A stretch of DNA of 64,000 nt, taken from the NCBI GenBank assembly GCA_021325095.1, contig JAJPHV010000052.1, positions 1-64,000 of the forward strand. The letters are read 5' to 3'. Of this stretch, positions 25,092 through 32,983 are shown one piece after another. The first letter of the stretch is position 1, and the number at the start of each line of letters is the position of its first letter. Position numbers and translations under genes: made by a program. Under the pieces are notes generated by a model that saw nothing but the letters and a program-made list of their open reading frames with translations, had not been told where the DNA came from and did not search any database. Source of the stretch: Chloroflexota bacterium. GTDB lineage: Bacteria; Chloroflexota; Anaerolineae; Aggregatilineales; UBA2796.

Positions 25092-26448
25092 AATCACCCG
25101 GAAGGCTACGGGCGGCCTCGCCAGCACGGCCACCAGCACGCCGAAAGGCGTCGCGCGGCCAGCCGTAGAAGTCTCGCTGCCGCCGTTCCTCGAGAACGTG
25201 CGAGTGGCATTTACCTCGCTCTTTGCGAATAAGCTGCGGGCGCTGTTGACGACGCTCGGCATATGCATCGGCATTGCCTCGGTGATCGTCCTGGTGTCGG
25301 CGGGCGAAGCCGTCCAGAACTACATCGCGCAGCAGTTCCTGAGCGTCGGCCCCGACCTGATCTACATCCTGCCGTCGTCCTCGGCCAACCTGTCCCAGGC
25401 GTTCAACTCGGTCAGTTCCAACGGCCAGAGTGCCGAGTTTTCACCGTTGACGATCAAGGATGCGGAGCTGCTGCGCGACCCGCTCAACGTGCCGGGCGTC
25501 AAAATGGTGGAGCCTGCGCTGCAACTGGTGCGGACCACCGAATATGGCTCCAGCCAGGTGCGCAGCCAGCTTGTCGGCATTTCCGCAACGTACCTGGATA
25601 TGATTCGCTGGAAGATCGGGTCGGGGCGCGGCATCGACGAGCAGGATATGACCAGCAACGCGCGCGTGGCCGTGCTTGGCGAGACCACCGTCAAAAGGCT
25701 GTTCCCGGAGGGCGTGAACCCCCTCGGCGAGACGATCCAGATCGGCGGTGTGCCTTTCCGCGTGATCGGCGTCCTGGAAAAGTACAGTGGCGCGAGCTTT
25801 GGCGAGGACAACAACGACGTGATCTGCATCCCACTGACGACGGCCCAGACCCGGCTGCAAACGGAGCGCAATCTCTCTGGCGAGCTGCCGGTCAGCGTGA
25901 TCGTCATGCAGGCGACCAGCACGGGCACGATTGACAGCGCCGTTGAGGCGACCACGAAGTTCCTGCGCAACCAGCACAAGATCAAGCCCGGCAAAGAGGA
26001 CGACTTCATCGTGACGACCACCAAAGACCTGATCAAGAGCTTCGACGCGGTGATCGGCGTCATCACCATCTTTTTGAGCGTCATCGGCGGGATCAGCCTG
26101 CTGGTGGGCGGCATCGGTGTCATGAACATCATGATGGTCACAGTCACCGAGCGCACCCACGAGATCGGCCTGCGCAAAGCCGTCGGCGCGCGCTACCGGG
26201 ACATTATGCTGCAATTCCTGACGGAAGCGACGGTGCTGTGCTTTGTTGGCGGCGCGCTGGGCTTGTACATTGCCCTGGTGCTGATTCTGGGCGTGCGTGC
26301 CGCCATCCCCGATCTGAATCCAACGGTAAGCCTGCGCAGCATTGTGCTGGCCGTAGGCGTCACCAGTTTCATTGGTATGTTCTTTGGATTGTACCCGGCC
26401 AGCCGCGCCGCCTCGATGGATCCGATAGCGGCCCTGCGCTCCGAGTAA
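25084..26448 (+). CDS. MacB-type ABC exporter permease 2
   Basis: 454 aa from the ATG at 25084. This start overlaps the end of permease 1; an in-frame ATG at 25069 lies further inside that gene and is less likely. A 25-residue Thr-rich N-terminal tail precedes the FtsX/MacB layout: helix 1 (about 45-65), an extracytoplasmic domain, and the conserved GGIGVMNIMMVTVTERTHEIGLRKAVGARYRDIM region. Clearly paralogous to permease 1. Confidence 0.93.
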   Translation: MSEITRKATGGLASTATSTPKGVARPAVEVSLPPFLENVRVAFTSLFANKLRALLTTLGICIGIASVIVLVSAGEAVQNYIAQQFLSVGPDLIYILPSSSANLSQAFNSVSSNGQSAEFSPLTIKDAELLRDPLNVPGVKMVEPALQLVRTTEYGSSQVRSQLVGISATYLDMIRWKIGSGRGIDEQDMTSNARVAVLGETTVKRLFPEGVNPLGETIQIGGVPFRVIGVLEKYSGASFGEDNNDVICIPLTTAQTRLQTERNLSGELPVSVIVMQATSTGTIDSAVEATTKFLRNQHKIKPGKEDDFIVTTTKDLIKSFDAVIGVITIFLSVIGGISLLVGGIGVMNIMMVTVTERTHEIGLRKAVGARYRDIMLQFLTEATVLCFVGGALGLYIALVLILGVRAAIPDLNPTVSLRSIVLAVGVTSFIGMFFGLYPASRAASMDPIAALRSE

Positions 26449-26460
26449 GGAGCCAACGTC

Positions 26461-27087
26461 ATGAACCTGAACACCTCACTCTCAAACATCTTCCATCGGG
26501 GGCAGGGCAACTCGCCCACCCGGTGGCTCAACATTGTGTATCTGGTGGTTGCCATCGTCATCATTGCGCTCGGCGCGGTGGCAATCGCACCGGCGGTACT
26601 GCCACAGCTTCGTGGCGGTCAGGCCCAATCACAGGAGCCAGTGGGCGGCAAACTGCCCGGCGCGGCGAAGGCCGCCCCGACCACAACCAGCACCCCCACC
26701 CTTCCGAGCACGCCGACCAGCCTGCCGACGCTGACACCCGCGCCGACGGAAACCGAGATCGTGCTGGTGACGCCCATCATCTACGCCGCTGCTGACTCCA
26801 GCACGCCGGTCAACTGCACCGTCACGGCCAGCACAACACTGAACCTGCGGGCCGATCCGTCCGTGAACCAGCGCGCCATTGGCCGCGTGATGGCTGGCTC
26901 GGTGCTGCCGGTCACGGGTCGCTCCGCCGATCAGAAGTGGTGGCGTGTGATCAACAATGCCAACAACGTTGAAGTCGAAGGCTGGGTAAGTGCCCAGTAC
27001 GTCACGGCGGACACAGCCTGCAACGACAGCACGATCCCGGTGGTCGGGCCGACTCTCACGCCAACCCGAACGCCGCGCCCGCGCTGA
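26461..27087 (+). CDS. Membrane-anchored SH3-domain protein at the end of the exporter operon
   Basis: 208 aa. One membrane helix (about 24-46), a Pro/Thr-rich stalk (about 70-100) and an extracytoplasmic SH3b-like domain (about 115-185, TLNLRADPSVNQRAIGRVMAGSVLPVTGRS, WWRVI, GWVSAQYV). GGAG precedes the ATG by 8 nt and only 12 bp separate it from permease 2, so it belongs to the operon. It may tether the exporter to the wall or bind substrate. Confidence 0.88.
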   Translation: MNLNTSLSNIFHRGQGNSPTRWLNIVYLVVAIVIIALGAVAIAPAVLPQLRGGQAQSQEPVGGKLPGAAKAAPTTTSTPTLPSTPTSLPTLTPAPTETEIVLVTPIIYAAADSSTPVNCTVTASTTLNLRADPSVNQRAIGRVMAGSVLPVTGRSADQKWWRVINNANNVEVEGWVSAQYVTADTACNDSTIPVVGPTLTPTRTPRPR

Positions 27088-27124
27088 CCTCCCCCTGACC
27101 TCCTCTCCGACTGGCGAGGGGTCA
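27088..27124. repeat. GC-rich palindromic repeat, copy 6 (degenerate)
   Basis: CCTCCCCCTGACCTCCTCTCC...GGCGAGGGGTCAC, between two convergent genes. Confidence 0.5.
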
Positions 27125-27169
27125 CTGATGACCGGACGAATATCCAAGCTACTCTGGAACTGTTCGGGA

Positions 27170-27221
27170 GTCGGCTTCAGCCGACCTTGCAATTTCAGCC
27201 CTGTGGCTTTAGCCCAGGGCT
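27170..27221. terminator. Paired hairpins between convergent genes
   Basis: GTCGGC-TTCA-GCCGAC (27170-27185) and AGCCCTG...CAGGGCT (27197-27203 and 27215-27221). The second one, read leftward, covers the last codons and stop of the thioesterase gene. They are placed to separate the two convergent operons. The AGCCC/GGGCT sequence resembles the 4.1-kb element. Confidence 0.45.
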
Positions 27222-27607
27222 TTCTTCCCCTCCACGCGCTGCCGGAAGCGCGCCACGTCCACCACAAAGCGTGTGTGTATGCCCTCGCCGATGCATTCCT
27301 TCTCGTCCCAGGCTTCCACCCTAAACGTCACCTGCCGGCCCTCGACGGCGGTCACCTCGGCCCGTGCCCGAACCCGCTGGCCCAACGGCGTGGCCGCCAG
27401 GTGCTGCACGTTGACGGCTGTGCCGACGCTGGCCTGTCCCTCTGGCAGCAGCGGATCGATGGCGGCGACGGCTGCCGCTTCCATCAGGGCGATCAGGGCG
27501 GGCGTGGCATAAACGGCGATGTTGCCGCTGCCGAAATGGGTTGCGGATAGTGCCTCGGTCACGGTAGCAGAGGACTCGCCGACCAGTCCGATTGTAATCT
27601 TGTCCAT
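27209..27607 (-). CDS. Hotdog-fold thioesterase, fluoroacetyl-CoA thioesterase (FlK)-like
   Basis: 132 aa. The putative catalytic triad Thr35 (ATPALIALME), Glu43 and His69 (VNVQHL) keeps exactly the 8- and 26-residue spacing that I recall for FlK Thr42, Glu50 and His76. Likely hydrolyses a small acyl-CoA in the cytoplasm; many FlK-like proteins in genomes are general housekeeping thioesterases rather than fluoroacetate-specific. Last gene of the leftward sugar cluster. Its final residues are encoded inside a repeat hairpin. Confidence 0.88.
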   Translation of the reverse strand: MDKITIGLVGESSATVTEALSATHFGSGNIAVYATPALIALMEAAAVAAIDPLLPEGQASVGTAVNVQHLAATPLGQRVRARAEVTAVEGRQVTFRVEAWDEKECIGEGIHTRFVVDVARFRQRVEGKKALG

Positions 27608-27631
27608 CGTTGTCCGTCGTGTTACCTTGAA

Positions 27632-27727
27632 CTAAACCAGGACTTGAATGCCGCCCGCCATCCCGGCCTGCAGAAATCTGCGGCGCGAAATACGATTGGC
27701 TTTCCGTTTTTTACTCCTCAACATCAT
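27632..27727 (-). pseudogene. Stub of a Tat-exported protein (twin-arginine leader only)
   Basis: A 31-codon frame begins with ATG overlapping the ROK stop as ATGA (27724-27727). It reads MMLRSKKRKANRISRRRF, LQAGMAGG and then a TAG at 27632-27634. SRRRFLQAG followed by a small hydrophobic run is a convincing twin-arginine motif, but the mature protein is absent. I infer the remnant of a deleted secreted enzyme, or less likely a true short peptide. Confidence 0.6.
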
Positions 27728-28725
27728 CCCTGATTGGGGTTGAGCCGGGCGCTGATGTCGGCCATATTGCCCAACCCGCCGTCCGTTACGACCAGTGCCG
27801 CCGCGCCGATCAGCCCCACATCCTCGCCGAGCGCGGCGGGTTCGATCCGCAAATGATCCCAGTAGGGCGGCATGACAATGGCTCTGACGGTCTGGCGAAT
27901 CGGCGCGAACAGCAGTTCGCCCAGGGCGCTCACGCCCCCGCCGATCACGACCATCTCCGGGCTGAAGAGATGCACCAGGCTGGCGACACCCACCCCGATC
28001 AGCCGTGCTGCATTGTAAACAATATCGAGCGCCAGTGCATCCGACTGCTGCGCTGCCAGCCCGACAATCCTTCCATCGACTCGATCCAACTGACCATCGA
28101 CCAGGGTGTGCATCAACGACGGCTCGCCGCGTGCCAGCCGCTCGCGGGCCTGCTGGCCCATTGCCAGCCCCGATGCCCTGTCCTGCAAGATCACGGGCTG
28201 GCCGTTGTCGATGACCAGGAACATCCAGCCTGCTTCCGCCGCCAGCCCTTCGTGACCGAGCAGCAACTTGCCGTCGGCAACGATCCCGCCGCCGATCCCG
28301 GTGCTGATCGTCAGGTAGATCACGTTCTGGCAGCCGCGCGCCGCGCCGAGCACCGTCTCCGCCAGGGCCGCAAGGTTAGCGTCGTTGCCCAGGAAGACGG
28401 GCAGCCCGAACCGCTCTTGCAGGATGCTGACCACCGGCACATTGTCCCAGCCGGGTAAATTTTCCGCCGAAAAGAGCAGGCCCGTCGCCGGGTTCACCGG
28501 GCCGGGCACAGCCACCCCGATTCCGGCCACAGGTGGGCCGTCCTGGGGCAGCGCCTGCTGGATCAGGTCTTGCAGCCGCTCCATAACCGGCGCAAAGCCC
28601 TGTTCGGCCAGGGTCAGCGTTTCCTGCCGCATCAGGATGTTGAGACGCTCGTCCAGGCGGGCCACCCGGATGCGCGTGCCGCCCAGGTCGAGGGCGATGA
28701 TTGCCTTCCTCGGTGTATGGCTCAT
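27724..28725 (-). CDS. ROK-family sugar kinase or regulator lacking the zinc motif
   Basis: 333 aa. The N-terminal ATP-binding loop is ALDLGGTRIRVARLD (about 11-25), and a GNDANLAALAE segment carries the sugar-site Asn/Asp. The usual ROK CxCGxxGCxE zinc motif is missing: that stretch reads AGWMFLVIDNGQPV. No N-terminal DNA-binding domain, so a kinase is likelier than a repressor. ATGA overlap with the isomerase gene upstream shows coupled translation. Substrate probably a hexose or amino sugar. Confidence 0.87.
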   Translation of the reverse strand: MSHTPRKAIIALDLGGTRIRVARLDERLNILMRQETLTLAEQGFAPVMERLQDLIQQALPQDGPPVAGIGVAVPGPVNPATGLLFSAENLPGWDNVPVVSILQERFGLPVFLGNDANLAALAETVLGAARGCQNVIYLTISTGIGGGIVADGKLLLGHEGLAAEAGWMFLVIDNGQPVILQDRASGLAMGQQARERLARGEPSLMHTLVDGQLDRVDGRIVGLAAQQSDALALDIVYNAARLIGVGVASLVHLFSPEMVVIGGGVSALGELLFAPIRQTVRAIVMPPYWDHLRIEPAALGEDVGLIGAAALVVTDGGLGNMADISARLNPNQG

Positions 28726-29558
28726 GGAAGTCCATCCAGTTTGTCACGCAGGAAGGCCACGCTGCCCGCCACTTCGGCCTCGTGCAGCCCGTGAATGATC
28801 AGCGGCCCCGTGTACTGCGCCTCGTGCAGCAGCGACAGATAGCAGTCAAAGTCGATCACACCTTTGCCGACGGCGGTTTGCCCTGCCTCACCCTGCGCGC
28901 TGATGTCCTTCGCGTGGGCCAGCGCAATGTCCGGGCCGAGCAGTTCAAACGCCTCGTTGAGCACCTGGCGCATACGCGGTAAGTCGCCCGGATGGAACAG
29001 GTTGGCGGCGTCGATCACGACCTTCAGGCGCGGCGAGCGCATTTCGTCCAGCAGGCGGCGGCCTTTGCTGGCGCTGTCGATGACGTTGGCGGGTTCCGGC
29101 TCCAGGGCCAGTGTCACGTTGTACTTGTCGGCAAATTGCAGGGCAGCCTGCATCGACTCGACCAGGTCATGCCAGGCGGCGGGTGTGTCGTTGTCGGGAT
29201 GCCTGCGCCACATATCGTCGGGGTCGCGCGTCCCGGTACACAGCGTCAGGATTGACGTGCCCAGCCCGGCACAGGCTGCTGCCAGCACTGCCAGGCGGCG
29301 CAGCCCGTCCTGCCGTCTGGCCGGGTCGGGATGGATCATGTTGAACGTGCCCGACAGGGCAGCCATTGTCAACTTGCGCGCCGCGAATTCGCGCCGGATA
29401 TGGGCGACAGTCTGATCGTCCAGATGATCGGGCATACTCGGCAACCCGGCGCAGGCCATATTGAACTGCGTCGTGTGCAAGCCATGCACGACAATGGCAT
29501 CCAGCGTTTCGGCCAGCGTCGGGCGCCTGAAGGTTTTGGCGAAGATACCAAGCTGCAC
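28722..29558 (-). CDS. Sugar phosphate isomerase/epimerase-like TIM-barrel protein
   Basis: 278 aa of the xylose-isomerase-like/AP-endonuclease-2 fold. Strand-end acidic and histidine residues typical of the metal site are visible in LALEPEPANV, KVVIDAANLFHPGD, ALAHAKDI and GPLIIHGLHE. Such enzymes act on sugars, inositols or their keto derivatives. It overlaps the ROK gene by 4 bp and follows the Gfo/Idh gene by 2 bp: a tight catabolic operon. Confidence 0.88.
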   Translation of the reverse strand: MQLGIFAKTFRRPTLAETLDAIVVHGLHTTQFNMACAGLPSMPDHLDDQTVAHIRREFAARKLTMAALSGTFNMIHPDPARRQDGLRRLAVLAAACAGLGTSILTLCTGTRDPDDMWRRHPDNDTPAAWHDLVESMQAALQFADKYNVTLALEPEPANVIDSASKGRRLLDEMRSPRLKVVIDAANLFHPGDLPRMRQVLNEAFELLGPDIALAHAKDISAQGEAGQTAVGKGVIDFDCYLSLLHEAQYTGPLIIHGLHEAEVAGSVAFLRDKLDGLP

Positions 29559-29560
29559 GG

Positions 29561-30634
29561 CTACACGCCTCCGCTCACGTCGCGTAGCATGACCTGCTCG
29601 CCGCTCTGCGCCGAGCGCGAGATGGCAACCAGCGCACGCATGGCCGCTACCCCATCATCGATGGTCGAGCCATACTGCGGCGCGCCGTCCAGAATCGTCG
29701 AAGCGAAGGCTTCAATTTGCAACTTGTACGTGTAGGCGTCCTCACCGAGTGGGCGGCGGTACTGCCGATCCCTGACCGAGAAGCACTCCACCTCGCTGGC
29801 CTTGTGGAACCAGGGCAGATACAGACGGCCCTTAACGCTGCCCATCTCCCCAGAAATGTGGAAGCCTTCCTCGAAGTCGCCGCGAATTGGCAGGTGAATG
29901 TCCAGATGTCCCAGGCTGCCTGATGCGAACTCGGTGTCCACAAACCAGCAGAACGCGCCAAACTTTTCCAGGAGCCGGGCGCGCACGCTGACGATCTCCC
30001 CGGCCAGCAGCCGCGCCAGATCAACCAGGTGGCTGGCGTGCGTCGTCAGCAGGTAGCGCCGCCGGTCTGCTTTGGGGTTGCCTTCGGGTTTCCTGGCCTT
30101 CTCACTGGTGAAGATTAACGGCTGCAAGTTGTCGGTCATGGTGTAGCGCAGCGTCGAGTCGTAGTACCAACCCTTGAAGGACAGCATCTGGCCCAGTTCT
30201 TCACGGACGAACTGGTGCGCGAAGACGACGCCCGGATCAAACCGCCGGTTGGTGCCGATCTGGAAGACCAGTTGCGTGTCAGACAACTGATGGCGCAGGC
30301 TCTCGCACTCTTCGACGGTTACACCAAGCGGTTTCTCGACCAGGACGTGTTTACGGGCGGCGATAGCGCGCTGGCAGAGCGGTACATGAAACTGGTCGGC
30401 CACGCCGATGATCACCGCCTCCACCTGCGGGTCGGCCAGCATGGCGTCGAAGTCGTAATAGACAGCGCGCGGTTCGTGGATGGCGGCCATTTTGTCGGCA
30501 AGGTCGGGCGCGGCGTCGCAGATGGCGTACAGTTCGGCGTTGCGGGCCTTGCGGCAGGCGTCAAAGTGGGCGCTTTGCGAGATTGGCCCGGCCCCCAGCA
30601 CGCCAATCCGCAGCAGACGGGTGTTCTTTTGCAT
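29561..30634 (-). CDS. Gfo/Idh/MocA-family NAD(P)-dependent oxidoreductase
   Basis: 357 aa from the ATG at 30634. The Rossmann motif IGVLGAGPISQSAH (about 10-23) and the EKPLGV dipeptide-containing catalytic loop (about 95-100) are present, with a C-terminal alpha/beta domain. These enzymes oxidise or epimerise sugars and cyclitols. First gene of the leftward operon; the upstream in-frame ATG at 30682 adds a non-family tail. Confidence 0.92.
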   Translation of the reverse strand: MQKNTRLLRIGVLGAGPISQSAHFDACRKARNAELYAICDAAPDLADKMAAIHEPRAVYYDFDAMLADPQVEAVIIGVADQFHVPLCQRAIAARKHVLVEKPLGVTVEECESLRHQLSDTQLVFQIGTNRRFDPGVVFAHQFVREELGQMLSFKGWYYDSTLRYTMTDNLQPLIFTSEKARKPEGNPKADRRRYLLTTHASHLVDLARLLAGEIVSVRARLLEKFGAFCWFVDTEFASGSLGHLDIHLPIRGDFEEGFHISGEMGSVKGRLYLPWFHKASEVECFSVRDRQYRRPLGEDAYTYKLQIEAFASTILDGAPQYGSTIDDGVAAMRALVAISRSAQSGEQVMLRDVSGGV

Positions 30635-30705
30635 AGGGCTGAATGAGTGATCACGGGTCCTTCGATCAGGCGCTCCAGGCAATCGCAGTCGGCTAACAAA
30701 CGACG

Positions 30706-30734
30706 TTGCGAGCAGGCCAGAATACTTCTAGAAT
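30706..30734 (+). promoter_or_regulatory. Promoter of the PhyH gene
   Basis: TTGCGA (30706-30711), 17 bp, TAGAAT (30729-30734), in the divergent region between Gfo/Idh and PhyH. A CCAATCGTTTGG element (30748-30759), nearly palindromic, lies downstream and could be an operator. Confidence 0.5.
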
Positions 30735-30779
30735 TGCCCTGATTATCCAATCGTTTGGCGTATTTGGAAAGGAGGAGCC

Positions 30780-31634
30780 GTGCTGTCTGCCCACCAGATC
30801 GAACAGTTCCGGCGCGAGGGCTATCTTGTCGTGACAGGCGTGTTTTCCGCCGGGGAAGTGAGCGAGTACCGAGCGCATTACATGGCACTGCGCCGGGCAC
30901 AGGCTTACCCTGGCGATTTCGCGGGTGTGCCGATTAATGCTTCGTCCGACGAGCAGCCCGATCCCTTGCAGCAGTACCCGCGCATGATCCACATGCACCG
31001 CTGGGACGAGGCCAGCCTGCGCTGGCTGATCGAGCCGCGCCTCCGCGACATGCTGACGGATTTGCTGGGGCTGGAGCCGCTTGCCGTCCAGACGATGTTG
31101 TACTTCAAGCCGCCGGGGGCACGCGGGCAGGCCCTGCACCAGGATCAGTTTTACCTCAAAGTACAGCCGGGGACGTGCATGGCGGCGTGGCTGCCGCTGG
31201 ACGACTGCGACGAGGCCAACGGCTGTCTACAGGTCGTGCCGGGCAGCCAGGACTGGCCGATCCTGTGTGCCGTGCCCGCCGACACGACTCAGAGCTTCAC
31301 GGACGTGACCGTGCCGCTGCCGGAGGGCGTGAAGCCAAAACCGGTCATCATGAAAGCCGGGGATTTGCTATTCTTCAACGGCTCGCTGGTACATGGCAGC
31401 TCCCCGAACACGACGACAGATCGCTTCCGGCGCTCGCTGATCGGGCACTACATCGTGGGCGATGCGGAAAAGGTGGCCGAGTTTTACCATCCTGTCCTGC
31501 GCATGGACGGCAGCGTGGTCGAACTGGGCAAGAGTGAAGGTGGCTCAAGCTGCGGCATCTGGGTTGACCGCGAGGGCAACCCGGTCATCGAAATGGTGGC
31601 GAAGGGCAGCGTCACTGCGCCAGAACACGAATAG
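30780..31634 (+). CDS. Phytanoyl-CoA dioxygenase (PhyH) family Fe(II)/2-oxoglutarate oxygenase
   Basis: 284 aa. The iron-binding facial triad fits His120 and Asp122 (ALHQDQF) with His205 (SLVHGSS); Arg218 nearby can hold 2-oxoglutarate. GTG start with an almost perfect AAAGGAGGAG upstream. PhyH proteins in sugar loci are thought to hydroxylate small molecules or modified sugars. It faces the Gfo/Idh operon and is followed by a DUF2961 protein. Confidence 0.9.
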   Translation: MLSAHQIEQFRREGYLVVTGVFSAGEVSEYRAHYMALRRAQAYPGDFAGVPINASSDEQPDPLQQYPRMIHMHRWDEASLRWLIEPRLRDMLTDLLGLEPLAVQTMLYFKPPGARGQALHQDQFYLKVQPGTCMAAWLPLDDCDEANGCLQVVPGSQDWPILCAVPADTTQSFTDVTVPLPEGVKPKPVIMKAGDLLFFNGSLVHGSSPNTTTDRFRRSLIGHYIVGDAEKVAEFYHPVLRMDGSVVELGKSEGGSSCGIWVDREGNPVIEMVAKGSVTAPEHE

Positions 31635-31711
31635 TTTAGTTTCAATGCCTCAGCCGGCATTCGCGCCACCAGATGAATTGAGTAAGTATATCATCATACC
31701 AGGGGGATGGT

Positions 31712-32797
31712 TTGGCTGCATTCAACGGTTTGAACATGAGCCTGGGCAACCTGTCGCGGCTCTCCAACGCGCAGACTCGCTCCATCAGCGCTGAGAACTT
31801 CACGGGCGAAAAGGGCCAGGGCGGCATGGCCCTCGAAGGCACGGGGCAACGCGCGGCGGAAGACCTGGGCCAGGGCTGGAAGGTGTCGCCCTCGATCAAC
31901 ATCGCGCCGCTGGCGACGGTCACGCTGGCCGAGATCAGCGGGCCGGGCGCGATCCAGCACCTCTGGCTGACCGTCCACCCGAACTGGTGGCGCTGGCTGA
32001 TCCTTCGTTTCTATTGGGATGGCGAGGCGACGCCTTCCATCGAAGTGCCGCTGGGCGACTTCTTCTGTAACGGCTGGAATGTGCGCTGTAACGTGAGTTC
32101 GCTGGCGGTGGCGGTCAACCCGGCGGGTGGCTTCAACTGCTACTGGGAGATGCCCTTCCGCCGCAATGCCCGGATCACGCTCGAAAGCCTGTGGCCGGAG
32201 GAGATTCGCGGCTTCTACTACCAGATCACCTATACCCTGACCGACGTGCCCGACGACGCGGCGTACCTTCACGCGCAGTGGCGGCGCAGCAACCCGCTGC
32301 CCTACAAAGGCGTGCATACCCTGCTGGACGGTGTGCAGGGCCAGGGGCACTACGTCGGCACGTACCTGGCCTGGGGCGTCCATAACAACGGCTGGTGGGG
32401 CGAAGGCGAGATCAAGTTCTACATGGACGGCGACCAGGAGTTCCCGACGATCTGCGGCACGGGAACTGAGGATTACTTCGGCGGTGCGTGGAATTTCGAG
32501 CACCCGCAGGGACAGTACGGTGTGTTCTCGTCGCCCTATTCGGGGCTGCCGCAGGTCATCAAACCGGACGGCCTGTACCAGAGCCAGCAGCGCTTCGGCC
32601 TGTACCGCTGGCACATCATGGATCCGATCCGTTTTCAGCACAATCTGCGCGTCACCATCCAGGCGCTTGGCTGGAATGCACAGCACAAATATCTGCCGCT
32701 GCAAGACGACATTGCCTCGACGGTGTTCTGGTATCAGGCCGAGCCGCACACGCCCTTCCCGGCGCTGCCGCCGCGCCATATGCTCGAGGTGATATGA
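31712..32797 (+). CDS. DUF2961 family protein, probable glycoside hydrolase
   Basis: 361 aa. The N-terminus has SISAENFTGEKGQGGMA, and the domain continues with PGAIQHLWLTV, FYWDGEATPSIEVPLGDFF and CGTGTEDYFGGAWNF, all typical of DUF2961 proteins; some characterised members cleave fructofuranose linkages (recalled). The TTG start is chosen because AGGGGG lies 5 nt upstream; an internal ATG at 31736 is an alternative. No signal peptide, so cytoplasmic. Its product may be supplied by the adjacent sugar transporter. Confidence 0.88.
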   Translation: MAAFNGLNMSLGNLSRLSNAQTRSISAENFTGEKGQGGMALEGTGQRAAEDLGQGWKVSPSINIAPLATVTLAEISGPGAIQHLWLTVHPNWWRWLILRFYWDGEATPSIEVPLGDFFCNGWNVRCNVSSLAVAVNPAGGFNCYWEMPFRRNARITLESLWPEEIRGFYYQITYTLTDVPDDAAYLHAQWRRSNPLPYKGVHTLLDGVQGQGHYVGTYLAWGVHNNGWWGEGEIKFYMDGDQEFPTICGTGTEDYFGGAWNFEHPQGQYGVFSSPYSGLPQVIKPDGLYQSQQRFGLYRWHIMDPIRFQHNLRVTIQALGWNAQHKYLPLQDDIASTVFWYQAEPHTPFPALPPRHMLEVI

Positions 32798-32811
32798 ATT
32801 GCACCGAGAAT

Positions 32812-32840
32812 TTGACAGGGCTCGGCACGGTTACTACAAT
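32812..32840 (+). promoter_or_regulatory. Strong sigma70 promoter of the sugar transporter operon
   Basis: TTGACA (32812-32817), exactly 17 bp, TACAAT (32835-32840). Predicted start about 32847, giving a leader of about 137 nt before the receptor ATG. Confidence 0.72.
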
Positions 32841-32874
32841 CCGTGATAACGTGAACAAATATATTGACTCCACG

Positions 32875-32921
32875 TCGATGCTCGATCTCATCGAGAGAAA
32901 GGAGGGCGTAAAATGCGCTAA
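32875..32921 (+). promoter_or_regulatory. Leader hairpin and two-codon minigene with perfect Shine-Dalgarno
   Basis: A stem TCGATG/CATCGA (32875-32880 with 32889-32894) precedes AAAGGAGG (32898-32905), then seven nt, ATG CGC TAA (32913-32921). The minigene encodes Met-Arg only and lies 63 nt before the receptor start. Start-stop minigenes can stall or hold ribosomes and thereby alter downstream translation or mRNA decay. Confidence 0.5.
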
Positions 32922-32983
32922 CTGCCTTTGTTCTCGTCTCAAAACGGAAGCATCGCCGGATAGATGTTCTGAAAGAGGAACCT

